41,701 bases of DNA from Arthrobacter sp. OY3WO11 (GTDB taxonomy: Bacteria > Actinomycetota > Actinomycetes > Actinomycetales > Micrococcaceae): assembly GCF_001641125.1 (NCBI RefSeq), contig NZ_LWLP01000001.1:2486290-2527990 (forward strand), given 5' to 3'. The notes under the pieces were generated by a model. That model did not search any database. It saw nothing but the letters and a program-made list of their open reading frames with translations, and was not told the origin of the DNA. The position numbers and the translations under genes were made by a program. The first letter of the stretch is position 1. Every line of letters starts with the position of its first letter. Positions 17,325 through 25,536 of the stretch are shown here, piece by piece.

Positions 17325-18074
17325 TCATACCCCCAGGCTGCTGATCGAAGCGCTTTCCAGGGTGGCACGGCCGGCATACACGGAAAGCAGAGCTTCCTCC
17401 ACCGCTGCGACGTCCACGCCAGGTACAAGGTCGTCCACCGCCCCTGCCGTGGCAGGGTCCCAGTCCAGCCCCAGGGCGGCGTAGCTGTCGGTCAGCACTT
17501 TGCGGATCGGCGCCGAGTTTTCCACCACGATCACCGAACTGAACAGCCAGCCGCCTGCCACCACGCGCTGGGCGGTGCCCACCAGTTTCACCCGGTGCGC
17601 GCCGTCGGCCGGGTCCGTGCCGTGCACGCTGAACTCGCCGGGGCAGTATTCCCCGGGAATCTCGCCGACGGCCGCCTGCACTCCGACCCGGCGCAGGGCG
17701 TCCGCAAACAGCTCCCCGAAGTACCCGAACCTGGTCTTGGAACCGGCGATGGCATCCGGATCGGGTTCAATGTGGTCCACCACCAGGGTTCCCTCGTGGT
17801 AGGCGGCCGCCCGGCCTCCTGCCCGGCGGACCAAGGGTTCGAAGCCGTTGGCACGGCACGCCCGCGCGGCGGCGTCGAATCCCGGCAGGCGGGTGTCACG
17901 CTGGCCGAACGCGACCGTGGGGGCGGGCCGGTACAGCCGCAGCGTGGGACCGATGTCCCCGCTTTTGGCCCTGGCCAGCAGTTCCAGGCCGAACTCCAGG
18001 TCCCGGCCGGCGCCCAGCGTCTGTTCCTGCCGCACCACCGTCAGCGCACGGGGCCCCGGACCGCCGTCGTTCAT
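17325..18074 (-). CDS. Lipoate-protein ligase A family protein (BPL/LPL fold)
   Basis: 249 residues of the biotin/lipoate ligase fold: LRLYRPAPTVAFGQRDTRLP, the glycine-rich VRRAGGRAAAYHEGTLVVDH, and the conserved Lys in HRVKLVGTAQRVVAGGWLFS that binds the acyl-adenylate. Such proteins attach or transfer lipoyl or octanoyl groups; in Actinobacteria this short stand-alone type is not well characterised. The start MNDGGPGP at 18074 has GGGAGC upstream. It is divergent from the DUF2177 gene with 16 bases between the starts. Confidence 0.85.
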   Translation of the reverse strand: MNDGGPGPRALTVVRQEQTLGAGRDLEFGLELLARAKSGDIGPTLRLYRPAPTVAFGQRDTRLPGFDAAARACRANGFEPLVRRAGGRAAAYHEGTLVVDHIEPDPDAIAGSKTRFGYFGELFADALRRVGVQAAVGEIPGEYCPGEFSVHGTDPADGAHRVKLVGTAQRVVAGGWLFSSVIVVENSAPIRKVLTDSYAALGLDWDPATAGAVDDLVPGVDVAAVEEALLSVYAGRATLESASISSLGV

Positions 18075-18090
18075 ATTGCTAAGCTCCCTT

Positions 18091-18483
18091 ATGGTCATTC
18101 TGCAATTCCTCGTTGTCGCCGCCGCTTTCGCAGCGATCGACGCCGTCTGGCTCAAGCTGATGAACCCCTTTTACCGCAGCCACATCGGCGAGCTGCTGGC
18201 GGACAAACCACACCTAGGGTACGCCGTGGCGTTCTACGTCATTTACATCGCCGGAATTGTGTTCTTTGCGCTGCGGCCCGCGCTCGACGGCGGCAGCTGG
18301 CTCACAGCCCTGGGTTACGGTGCGGCCCTGGGCGCCTTCGCCTACGCCACCTACGACCTCACCAACGCAGCCACCCTTAAGGTGTGGCCGCTGCAGCTGA
18401 TCGTCGTGGACATGCTGTGGGGCGCCGTGCTGACAGGCCTGTCAACCCTCGCAGGCTGGCTGGTTTTCCACGCCCGGAGCTGA
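18091..18483 (+). CDS. DUF2177 family membrane protein
   Basis: 130 residues with four hydrophobic segments. It begins MVILQFLVVAAAFAAIDAVW, then KLMNPFYRSHIGELLADKPH between segments 1 and 2, and YATYDLTNAATLKVWPLQLI before segment 4. This pattern is that of DUF2177, whose function is unknown. No Shine-Dalgarno fits in the 16-base gap to the divergent gene; TAAGCT at 18080-18085 is five bases from the ATG, which points to a leaderless mRNA. Confidence 0.9.
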   Translation: MVILQFLVVAAAFAAIDAVWLKLMNPFYRSHIGELLADKPHLGYAVAFYVIYIAGIVFFALRPALDGGSWLTALGYGAALGAFAYATYDLTNAATLKVWPLQLIVVDMLWGAVLTGLSTLAGWLVFHARS

Positions 18484-18521
18484 CGCTCGCCGTAAACGGC
18501 TGCAGCCTGACCGCTTCCCGG

Positions 18522-20243
18522 TCAGAGGCCGCGCCGGCCTGCCCACATCCCGTGCAACAGCGGGAGCACCGAACCGGCCATAAGGACGCCGCCCAGGACG
18601 GCGTCGTCAGCCCGTACGATGGCGCCGGCGATGAGCAGGGCGGCAAACACCAGGGCAGAAGCCGAGCGCCGGGTGGAGCGGTCCAGCCGGGCGATCTGCC
18701 GTTCAAGACGGGGATTGGCGACGGCCAGCGAGCCTTCCTCGAGCCGTCCGGCCAGCGCGTCCAGGCGTTTCGGCAGTCGCAGCGCGGTCGCTGCGGCGTC
18801 CAAGGCCTGCTGGGCCACGTCCTCGACGATGTTGCCGCGCTCGTCGCGCAGGAGCCGGGCTGCGTACGGTTCCACGGAATCCCAGAGGTTGAAGCGCTCA
18901 TCGAGCGAGCTGCACACCCCGGAGGTCAGCGACATCGCCCGGATGATGAGCAGGAAATTTTCCGGGAGCTGGAACGGCAGCGAGCGGACGACGTCGCCGA
19001 ACTCCACCGCGAAGTCGCGGAACTCCCTCGGATCAACTTCCCGGAGCTCGGCGAACCCCATCCCGCCGAAGCGGGCGAAGAGGTGCGTCATGGCACGCTC
19101 CATCTCCACCGTGTCGGCTGACGGCGCCAGCACGCCGACGTCGTTGATCGCCGCCACCAGCCCCCTGCCGTCACGCGCGGCGGCAGCAATCAGCAGCTTC
19201 CGGAGTCCGCTGCGGGTGGAGGAGGTAATTTCGCCCATCATGCCGAAATCGATGAACGTCAGTTTCCACGGGCGGTCGCCGGCCGCCGCGGCGACGGGAG
19301 TGACGAAGATGTTCCCCGGGTGCGGGTCGGCGTGGAAGAAGCCGTTGGTGAACATCTGGTCGAACATGACGGAGGCGAACACCGGAGCCACCTCGGCCGG
19401 ATCGATGCCAGCCGCCCGGAGTGCCCCGGCCTCCGTGATCTTGATGGCGGTGACGTCTTCAAGGGTAAGTACGCGGCGGGTGCTCCGCTCCCAGGCAATG
19501 CCAGGCACGCAGACCCTGCCGTCGTCGGAAAAATCCACGGCGAAGCGTTCGGAGTTTGCCGCCTCGTGCAGGTAGTCGATCTCCTCGAAGCTTGTCTGCG
19601 CAAATTCCTCCACCAGGGCCGGCATATTGGCGCGGCTGGACACCAGGCGAATGCGGCTGAGCCAACTGCCTACCTTCCGCAGCGCTGCAAGGTCGACGTC
19701 GACAATCGCGTCAATGCCCGGACGCTGCACCTTGAGCACCACGTCGGTGAACCCGGTGTCGGCCGCATCCGTTGCACGAAGGCGTGCCCGGTGCGCCTGT
19801 CCCAGGGACGCGGCAGCGATTGGCGCCTCCTCCACGAAAGCGAACACCAGGTCCAGCGGAGCGCCCAACTCCTCCTCGGCCAAAGCGCGGATCGCAGGAA
19901 ACGGAACCGGGGGCACCTCGTCCTGGAGCCCCTCAAGCTCCCTGGTGATTTCGGGCGGCAGAATATCGAGCCTGGAAGAAAGAAACTGTCCTACCTTGAT
20001 CATCAAGCCGCCCAGCTCCACGGCCAGTCCGTGGAAGCGCCGGGCGAAACGCTGCATCCTTCGCGGCCGCGTACGCTCCGCGACCCGGGCAAGTCCGATC
20101 CGCGGGAGGAACAGTTCAAACCACCACGTCACCGCCAGGTTCCAGGCGGCAAAGCGCAGGATGCGGCGGTAGCGGGCACGGGTGTCTCCGGCGCCGGTGG
20201 CCGAAGCGGCCCGATGCAGGCGGACAGACGCCACCCGCGTCAA
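18522..20243 (-). CDS. ABC1 (UbiB/AarF/ADCK) family atypical kinase
   Basis: 573 residues. The diagnostic motifs are all present: KxGQ in LGGLMIKVGQFLSSR, the Ala-rich loop APIAAASLGQAH, the ATP-binding Lys in VVLKVQRPG, catalytic HADPHPGNIF and the DFG equivalent FIDFGMMG. The C-terminus has two membrane segments (SALVFAALLIAGAIVRADDA and VLGGVLMAGSVLPLLHGM). Relatives support isoprenoid quinone biosynthesis; the substrate here is unknown. The start is a TTG that overlaps the stop of the PadR gene, so the two form an operon under PadR control. Confidence 0.94.
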   Translation of the reverse strand: MTRVASVRLHRAASATGAGDTRARYRRILRFAAWNLAVTWWFELFLPRIGLARVAERTRPRRMQRFARRFHGLAVELGGLMIKVGQFLSSRLDILPPEITRELEGLQDEVPPVPFPAIRALAEEELGAPLDLVFAFVEEAPIAAASLGQAHRARLRATDAADTGFTDVVLKVQRPGIDAIVDVDLAALRKVGSWLSRIRLVSSRANMPALVEEFAQTSFEEIDYLHEAANSERFAVDFSDDGRVCVPGIAWERSTRRVLTLEDVTAIKITEAGALRAAGIDPAEVAPVFASVMFDQMFTNGFFHADPHPGNIFVTPVAAAAGDRPWKLTFIDFGMMGEITSSTRSGLRKLLIAAAARDGRGLVAAINDVGVLAPSADTVEMERAMTHLFARFGGMGFAELREVDPREFRDFAVEFGDVVRSLPFQLPENFLLIIRAMSLTSGVCSSLDERFNLWDSVEPYAARLLRDERGNIVEDVAQQALDAAATALRLPKRLDALAGRLEEGSLAVANPRLERQIARLDRSTRRSASALVFAALLIAGAIVRADDAVLGGVLMAGSVLPLLHGMWAGRRGL

Positions 20244-20779
20244 TCCTGGGCGAGGATCGCGTAGAGCCGGCGCCGTGCGTCGTCGAGCACTGCCACAGCC
20301 TGCTGCACCTGGTCCGGCGAGCCAGTACGGCCCACCTGGGCTGCAGCCTGAGCGAGCTCCACCCCCGCTTTGGGCAGGGATGCAAACCCGCCGGCATGGG
20401 AACCAGGAGAGTCCCAGGGCGTTGCTCCGTGGTCCTGCGCAACTTCCTCGCGGCCGGCCTCGGTCAGCGAATAGATCTTGCGGCCGTTGGACTCCTCAGC
20501 ACTGATGGTTCCCTCGTCCGCGAGCAGCTGCAAAGTCGGGTAGACGGAGCCAGCGCTAGGCTTCCAGCTGCCGCCGCTGCGCTCTTCGATCTCGCGGATG
20601 ATCTGGTAGCCGTGCATCGGCCGCTCAGCGAGGAGCGCCAGCACCGCGGACCGCACCTCACCCTTGCCGGCGCGGGTTCCAGCGCGCTTTTCGAACCGTG
20701 AGCGCAGCTCCTCGACGGCCTGCCACATGCCGTCGATGTTGCTCCCGCCGAATCCGGCTGCCGGGTATGAACCACGCAT
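20240..20779 (-). CDS. PadR family transcriptional regulator
   Basis: 179 residues with a winged helix: VRSAVLALLAERPMHGYQII, REIEERSGGSWKPSAGSVYP, TLQLLADEGTISAEESNGRK and IYSLTEAGREEVA. A C-terminal helical region (PDQVQQAVAVLDDARRRLYA) probably makes the dimer. The N-terminus is Gly-rich. ATG 20779 has AGGAG upstream. The gene precedes the ABC1 kinase in the same operon, and three phased repeats upstream look like its operator, so it probably represses itself and the kinase. Confidence 0.94.
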   Translation of the reverse strand: MRGSYPAAGFGGSNIDGMWQAVEELRSRFEKRAGTRAGKGEVRSAVLALLAERPMHGYQIIREIEERSGGSWKPSAGSVYPTLQLLADEGTISAEESNGRKIYSLTEAGREEVAQDHGATPWDSPGSHAGGFASLPKAGVELAQAAAQVGRTGSPDQVQQAVAVLDDARRRLYAILAQD

Positions 20780-20801
20780 GATGATCTCCTTTGAAAACCG
20801 C

Positions 20802-20829
20802 CAACGATATACAACGATACTCAACGATA
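20802..20829. promoter_or_regulatory. Three phased CAACGATA repeats, probable PadR operator
   Basis: CAACGATA occurs at 20802-20809, 20812-20819 and 20822-20829, exactly 10 bases apart, so all three face the same side of the helix. On the minus strand they read TATCGTTG and lie 23-50 bases before the PadR start codon, where a promoter is expected. Direct repeats in front of an autoregulated gene fit an operator; PadR sites are more often inverted repeats, so another factor cannot be excluded. Confidence 0.65.
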
Positions 20830-21050
20830 CATCCCACTGACCCGGCGGTGTTGCCGCTGTTCGGCTGCGTTCAGTCACCGCTAGGTGGTGCTTCGAGTCA
20901 AGGGACGGAATCCGTGCGCGTGCGTCCGCCTCGTATCCCTGGCGATTAGGGACGCGGAAGTTAGTGGACGCAGGTAGTACATGGCTCCGGAGACTCTGCA
21001 GGATTCGGTATGTCTGGCTGTTTGGGTGACCGGAAAGTACGTGCATTGGT
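20830..21050. other. Non-coding stretch at the left edge of the accessory island
   Basis: No convincing gene, repeat or hairpin was seen. It separates the PadR promoter from the gene fragments that follow and probably contains the core/island junction, which cannot be placed exactly. Confidence 0.4.
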
Positions 21051-21240
21051 TTAGGCTGCGCGGCGGGCGGAAGAGCGGCTGAAGCCTTGTCCTGATTGCA
21101 CCAGGTTCCTGGCGCTGCGGAGTCTTGCGTTCTCGTAGTCGAGCAGTGCTGTGGTGGTGGTGCCGGAGACCGTCCTGGCGAGCGTCAGAGCAGTCATGAG
21201 CCCTGCGAGGGACGCCCCGATGATGAGAGCCGCGCCGGAC
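21051..21240 (-). pseudogene. FAD-dependent monooxygenase remnant with internal deletion
   Basis: The minus strand reads ALIIGASLAGLMTALTLAR, the Rossmann start of FAD-dependent hydroxylases, directly joined to TVSGTTTTALLDYENARLRS and ARNLVQSGQGF, which resembles the C-terminal helix of the same enzymes, and ends at a stop at 21051. Most of the roughly 350 residues between are missing. Upstream of 21240 the frame runs antisense through an aldo/keto reductase fragment, so the longer open frame there is not a gene. Non-functional. Confidence 0.55.
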
Positions 21241-21604
21241 TCCTCACCGACCACGGCGTCGGCAGCATCCCCTACAGCCCGCTTGCCAAAGGACGACTCG
21301 CCCGCCCCTGGGGCGGGAACACCGCACGGTCCGCCAACGACCCCGTAGCCGAGCGCAGCTTCAGCGACGCCGATAAACCGATTGCCGATGCAGTTCAAGA
21401 GATCGCAGAAGAACGCGGAATCCCCATGGCGCACGTCGCCCTCGCCTGGGTACTGAACAACCCCGTGTAACCGCACCGATCGTCGGTGCCACCAAGGAAC
21501 ACCACCTCCCCGATGCCGTCGCAGCCCTTGACATCCACCTGACAGACGAGGAGATCAAAACCATGGAAGAGCCCTACACCCTCAGGATGCCCGTCAGCTA
21601 TTAA
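21240..21604 (+). pseudogene. Aldo/keto reductase C-terminal remnant
   Basis: Begins abruptly with LLTDHGVGSIPYSPLAKGRL and continues to IAEERGIPMAHVALAWVLNN, both typical of the C-terminal half of aldo/keto reductases. A TAA follows at about 21469. A 2-base insertion (GTGT in place of GT) explains it: in the shifted frame the protein goes on with PIVGATKEHHLPDAVAALDI and HLTDEEIKTMEEPY to a stop at 21602-21604. The N-terminal half, with the catalytic Tyr, is absent. The left end abuts the monooxygenase remnant. Confidence 0.75.
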
Positions 21605-21978
21605 CACCATGGGCCTCGGGCCTGACCACGCGGCCATCTGACTCCTGGAGTCTCAAAACCCTAGGGTTTCGAAGCGCTGAGGTTATGAGCTGCGGAGCCG
21701 CTCCGCGGCGTCGTAACTTGAGAGACGGCCTTGGCTGGCTTGCTTAGCGACGGATGATGACGGTGCCTCGGTCAACGCCGCTTGTCTTAGTGCTCTGAGC
21801 CTGTTTATGACCATGGTGTGGAGGGCTTCCACGGGAACCGTGGATTGGTGCCGCCAGCCCAGTAGCCGGGGGTTTGATGAGCCCGTTTAGTAGATTCCTG
21901 AATCATCTCCCCGCCCTTTCCGCGGCACCTGACACCGCCAGCCGGTGGTGTTGTTAGACCGGATACGAGGAGTACAGG
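21605..21978. other. Non-coding region upstream of IS110 transposase, possible bridge-RNA fossil
   Basis: No gene is visible. It contains a perfect 14-bp palindrome AAACCCTAGGGTTT (21656-21669) and two small hairpins: TCCACGG-GAA-CCGTGGA (21828-21844) and CACCG-CCAGC-CGGTG (21933-21947). IS110-family elements encode a structured bridge RNA in the non-coding end next to the transposase, so these hairpins may be its remains. The left end of the element is not identifiable, because IS110 elements have no clear terminal inverted repeats. Confidence 0.35.
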
Positions 21979-23109
21979 GTGGATATCGTGCACGAGCGTG
22001 CCGCGGGAATGGATATCTCCAAACGTGATGCGAAGGTCTGCATCCGGATACCTGGAACGCGGGCAAGAACGTCCAGTAGGACAGTGGCCACGTATGGGGC
22101 GACGACAAATGAGATCATGCGTCTGCGCCGCGACCTTGAGGCAGCCGCGGTGACGGTGGTCGTAATGGAGGCCACCGGCGACTACTGGAAACCGTTCTAC
22201 TTCCTGCTCGCGGAGTCGCTGAACGTGCAACTGGTTAATGCTAAAGCGGCGCGGAATATCCCCGGGCGGAAGAGCGATGTTTCAGACGCGACGTGGCTGG
22301 CGGAGCTTGCCGCCCATAATTTGCCGGGGGCCAGTTTCGTGCCGCCCGAGCCGAACCGTCAGTTGCGGGATTTGACCCGCAGTCGATCAAATCTGACCCA
22401 TGAGCGCACCCGCGAATTCTCACGGCTGGAAAAAGCGCTGAAGGACTCAAGCATCAAATTGTCCTCAGTCGTCAGCACGCTGGGCACCCAACCGGCCCAC
22501 AATATCCTCGACGCTCTCGTATCCGGAGAACGTGACCCGCAGGCCTTAGCTTCGCTGGCGCACGCCTCGATGCGCCGAAAATCTGCGGCGCTGGTCGAAG
22601 CCCTCACTGGCCGCTTCACCGACCACCACGCGTTCATGCTGCAGCTACATTTGGACCGCATCTATCAGATCGAGGCGACCCTCGCGGCCCTCAACACCCG
22701 CATCGACAGGGTGACGGAACCCTTTCCTTGCCTCGGGAGCTGCTGATGACCGTCCCTGGGATTTCGATGAATGTCGCTAACGTCATCATCGCTGAAGCCG
22801 GCGTGGACATGAGCGTCTTTGACACTGCGGGCCATCTGAAGTCCACTCAAACCCGACCCGGCGACCACTATCTTAAACCGGCACAGGGAATCGCAGCGCT
22901 GGCCGTGTCCAGATCAAAAACCACGGATCTCGCCGTGAAATACCGTCGCAGTCAGTCCCATGCCGGCGTCCTGCGTGCCGTAGTCGCACTCCAACACACG
23001 CTGCTACACCGAACGCGCCAAGAAACGCCTCCAACGCAAAATGGTCTCGCTCGGATTCGAGCCCAACCTCATCCCACTTTCCGCAGGGAGCCCACCGTCG
23101 TTTTCTTAG
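21979..23109 (+). pseudogene. IS110-family transposase, decayed
   Basis: The N-terminal DEDD (RuvC-like) domain is readable: AAGMDISKRDAKVCIRIPGT with the first Asp, VVVMEATGDYWKPFYFLLAE with Glu, and NIPGRKSDVSDATWLAELAA with the paired Asp. The frame breaks at about 22730 (stop after PFPCLGSC). The C-terminal transposase_20 domain continues in another frame with RELLMTVPGISMNVANVIIA. About 17 residues are missing inside AGHLKSTQTRPGDHYLK, and after VLRAVVALQHTLLH a second shift leads to YTERAKKRLQRKMVSLGFEP and a stop at 23107-23109. At least two frameshifts and deletions make it inactive. Confidence 0.88.
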
Positions 23110-23123
23110 TAGACACAGGAATT

Positions 23124-23158
23124 CAGCTGTCCCGTAAGGGGATCCTCTTCCGGGCGGC
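23124..23158 (+). repeat. Array site a
   Basis: CTGTCCCGTAAGGGG (from 23127) followed by ATCCTCTTCCGGGCGG. The two halves pair imperfectly. It is the left-most site and lies just right of the dead IS110 transposase and downstream of the minus-strand lipoprotein gene. Confidence 0.65.
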
Positions 23159-23235
23159 CTACCTAAAACTGGAAGAACGCGTGTATCCTTGCTCCTCGCT
23201 CCTGCATACTTGCCGGGCGATATGAGCCGGAGGTC

Positions 23236-23631
23236 TTAAAGCTTCAGCACCGCTTTGCCTGGTACCGGACAGCTGTTGGGCTTGGTGGGCGGATCCCACG
23301 GGACCGGATCAAAGGCCTTCTCAAGAATTGCGGACTCCCCGCCCTTCTCATACACAACCATGTGGACGTTGCTGATCCCAGGCCACACCTCGACTGCATT
23401 TTGGGTGGCAGCGTCGAATCGAGCCCCCGCCGACTTCTCAAAGCACTCGCTCTTACCCGGACAGTCAATTTCGAATTCCAGGTCATCAGCGGGTCGCCCA
23501 ATCGCCGAGAAATCAAGCGTGAGGATGTTCGGTTCCAGCGACGCGGAACACGACGGCGTGTAGCAGGCCGTCAGAGAAGAAGTGGCCATGAGTAGAAGCG
23601 GCAGCAAAGGCGCGCGCAGGAGACGGGGCAC
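23236..23631 (-). CDS. Hypothetical lipoprotein
   Basis: 131 residues. The N-terminus MPRLLRAPLLPLLLMATSSL then TAC is a lipoprotein signal peptide with the lipobox Cys at about residue 23. The mature part is small and soluble (LEFEIDCPGKSECFEKSAGA, AVEVWPGISNVHMVVYEKGG) with several Cys that may form disulfides; the domain is not recognised. The start is GTG at 23631. It is the only gene between sites a and b of the array, on the minus strand. Function unknown. Confidence 0.7.
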   Translation of the reverse strand: MPRLLRAPLLPLLLMATSSLTACYTPSCSASLEPNILTLDFSAIGRPADDLEFEIDCPGKSECFEKSAGARFDAATQNAVEVWPGISNVHMVVYEKGGESAILEKAFDPVPWDPPTKPNSCPVPGKAVLKL

Positions 23632-23680
23632 CTATTCACGGTAACCCTAGAAACAAGTATTGCTATCGAATTGATTTAAA

Positions 23681-23750
23681 GTTTTGCTGCCCGGTGACTG
23701 AGGACCGCCTGCGGACAAAAGTGCCTACTGAACGATCCTTGAGCGCACAC
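23681..23750 (+). repeat. Array site b (double)
   Basis: TTTTGCTGCCCGG (from 23682) and GCGGACAAAA (ending 23720) form the outer arms of a diverged site. A second motif GATCCTTGAGCGCACAC (23734-23750) is nearly identical to one at 25489-25505 in site d. The rest of 23632-23866 shows no gene. Confidence 0.5.
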
Positions 23751-23866
23751 CAAGAATTCAAAGCATGTGGCCCGGGCGAAGGGCAGGCTCGGTTCGAAGG
23801 GGCGAGCTATAGCATTGGGCGGATGAAGGTTCCTAAGGTCCAAGGACGCTCAGAGCGGAAACTGCA

Positions 23867-24298
23867 ATGATCGGCGACCGGGATCGGGATGCTTCAAGGC
23901 GCCCGCGGCAGGCCCGGCCACGTGACGCTCTTGGACGGCCGCTGCCGTACGGAAGCGCCGGCGTGGAGCCGGTCTCCGAGGAGCCGCTGCCACCGGTGGA
24001 GACGTTGGTCTCGGCCAGGAGCCTGGTCGAAGCGGGCAGGCCCTTCGCCGCACATGAGGTACTTGAGGCCCGATGGAAAGCTGGGCCTTCCCAAGAACGC
24101 AACCTTTGGCAGGGTCTCGCCCAGATCTGCGTCGCGCTCACCCACGCCGCCCGGGGGAACAGGGTTGGCGCGCTCCGGCTCTTCGAGCGCGGTGCGGCCC
24201 GACTCGAGGAGTACGGTACAGGCGAAGGGCCGACCTACGGGCTCGATTTGTCCGCCCTTGTAAGTTGCGCGCGTGATCGGCTGGGCAGCGGCCCCTGA
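23867..24298 (+). CDS. DUF309 domain protein
   Basis: 143 residues. The DUF309 core is clear: SARSLVEAGRPFAAHEVLEA, then RWKAGPSQERNLWQGLAQIC and VALTHAARGNRVGALRLFER. DUF309 is a small helical domain of unknown function. The first 35 residues are Arg-rich and not conserved, so the true start may be an internal codon. It lies alone between sites b and c and is GC-rich, unlike most other genes of the array, so it could also be an older resident of the region. Confidence 0.85.
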   Translation: MIGDRDRDASRRPRQARPRDALGRPLPYGSAGVEPVSEEPLPPVETLVSARSLVEAGRPFAAHEVLEARWKAGPSQERNLWQGLAQICVALTHAARGNRVGALRLFERGAARLEEYGTGEGPTYGLDLSALVSCARDRLGSGP

Positions 24299-24373
24299 GC
24301 TGGCGGCCCAACAACCTCCGGCAGGCGGCGCAGGCACTATCTCCGGGAGACTGCTGACAGTTTGCTTGACAGT

Positions 24374-24409
24374 AACTTGTCCTTGAGGGGAACCCTCAAC
24401 GCGACAGTT
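24374..24409 (+). repeat. Array site c (compact hairpin)
   Basis: A compact form: TTGAGGG (24383-24389), loop GAA, CCCTCAA (24393-24399), enclosed by AACTTGTCC on the left and GCGACAGTT on the right, which pair imperfectly. The remaining intergenic bases 24299-24514 show nothing else. Confidence 0.75.
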
Positions 24410-24514
24410 TGTGGACCGTTGCCGAACCACGGGATAGCTCTTTGACCCTTGAGCATGAGCATCAACCTTGATCTGTGGCGCTGGAGTCCTCTTAGTATCG
24501 CCCGCTTGGCCCTT

Positions 24515-25093
24515 TTACTTTCCGGTTACAACTCCAGCAAGCGCACCAGCGACGCCGCCAGCAAAAGTGCTTATGGTCGCAACTTGAATGGCAAATTTCC
24601 TTGCCTTCTGTTCTCCAAGCCGCTCCTGGCTGATGACGGGGCCCTTCTTCATGACCATTGCCAATCGGCTGAAGGGTACCATCGCTTCTTCTACGTAGCG
24701 TTCTATCTCCCGAGTGTTGTCACGAACAGCCCTCCCATTGCTGCCAGCAAAATGAACGACCATGTAACCCTTTCGCTGGCCTGTCTTCCTGTCTCTGGCT
24801 GGCCCCTGAACGTGAATAGTAAAAACCCCTGAGACGACTTGGATGTGCTGACGCTGAAAATCGGGCAGCTGCGCGATCTCCGGGACCGTCATTGTCTGAC
24901 CTTGCACGAGAAAAGATGAGGCTACGCCACTCACTTGTTGCGCGGTTCGTCCCAGTCCCTCTAGTGATTCGAGGTTTGGAAAACGTGCCGGCCAAGTTCT
25001 GATTCGGGTTGAGGGGATAGCTCCCAGGGGCTCTTCCTTGTCCTGCCATGCTTTCTTGCCCGAGGGGCCGAGAATCCAAGGAGTCTTATGCAT
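24515..25093 (-). CDS. Hypothetical protein with C-terminal membrane segment
   Basis: 192 residues, not recognised. The N-terminal two thirds are soluble (VPEIAQLPDFQRQHIQVVSG, GYMVVHFAGSNGRAVRDNTR); the C-terminus IQVATISTFAGGVAGALAGV is a Gly/Ala-rich membrane-type helix resembling glycine-zipper segments. ATG 25093 is used; no strong Shine-Dalgarno is seen. Single gene of the unit between sites c and d. Third codon positions are less GC-biased than in the core genes, as expected for acquired DNA. Confidence 0.65.
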   Translation of the reverse strand: MHKTPWILGPSGKKAWQDKEEPLGAIPSTRIRTWPARFPNLESLEGLGRTAQQVSGVASSFLVQGQTMTVPEIAQLPDFQRQHIQVVSGVFTIHVQGPARDRKTGQRKGYMVVHFAGSNGRAVRDNTREIERYVEEAMVPFSRLAMVMKKGPVISQERLGEQKARKFAIQVATISTFAGGVAGALAGVVTGK

Positions 25094-25420
25094 ACTGCCA
25101 ACTCTCTATAGTGCCGAGTATTAGATCATTTGGAGCCTACCGCGCAGGTCAGCGACACTCGTGTCGATACGTATCCTGCCTAGCTGGGTTTCAATCACAG
25201 AATTAATTTTTGCCTGCCGACGGCGCATTCGCGTTGGCAGTCGCGAATTCTGCCGTCGCGTCTGCCTCATTGGTGGCACAGGGAATGGACTCGGGACCAT
25301 CGTCTGGCTGGGGCTCCTGGGCGGTGTAGCGGTGAGGGTGGTGTCTGGGGAACGGATGATGAGCATCCAGTAGGCAGCAGGGCAGCGATAGCCGTGGCGG
25401 GGGAAATAGTCGTGTTCAGG
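25094..25420. other. Stretch without an assignable gene, within cassette c-d
   Basis: An open frame on the minus strand (25121-25366, 81 codons, ending VIETQLGRIRIDTSVADLRG) and overlapping frames on both strands exist, but none has a start signal or a recognisable domain, and the minus-strand text seems to change frame. It may be a decayed cassette gene. Confidence 0.3.
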
Positions 25421-25506
25421 GTTGTCCAGTGTCTATGAAGGAACGCTCTACGAGACAGTTTTTTGTGTGGACGGGCAGACCACAAGGGGATCCTTGAGCG
25501 GACACG
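25421..25506 (+). repeat. Array site d (double)
   Basis: GTTGTCCAGTG left arm (25421) and GAACGCTCTACGAGACAG right arm (25441-25458), then TTTTTTGTGTGG. A second partial site follows: GCAGACCACAAGGGGATCC (from 25475) and TTGAGCGGACAC. The same two-part arrangement occurs at site k. Confidence 0.75.
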
Positions 25507-25536
25507 CTCAGCTTTTGAGGATCATCCGCGGAGGAA

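Noticed and set aside
20802..20829. Tandem CAACGATA repeats as a microsatellite
   Set aside because: The copies are separated by different dinucleotides and sit in a promoter position, which fits an operator better.
21051..21476. 141-codon minus-strand frame as an intact gene
   Set aside because: Its first half is antisense to the aldo/keto reductase remnant; only the last 60 codons resemble a protein family.
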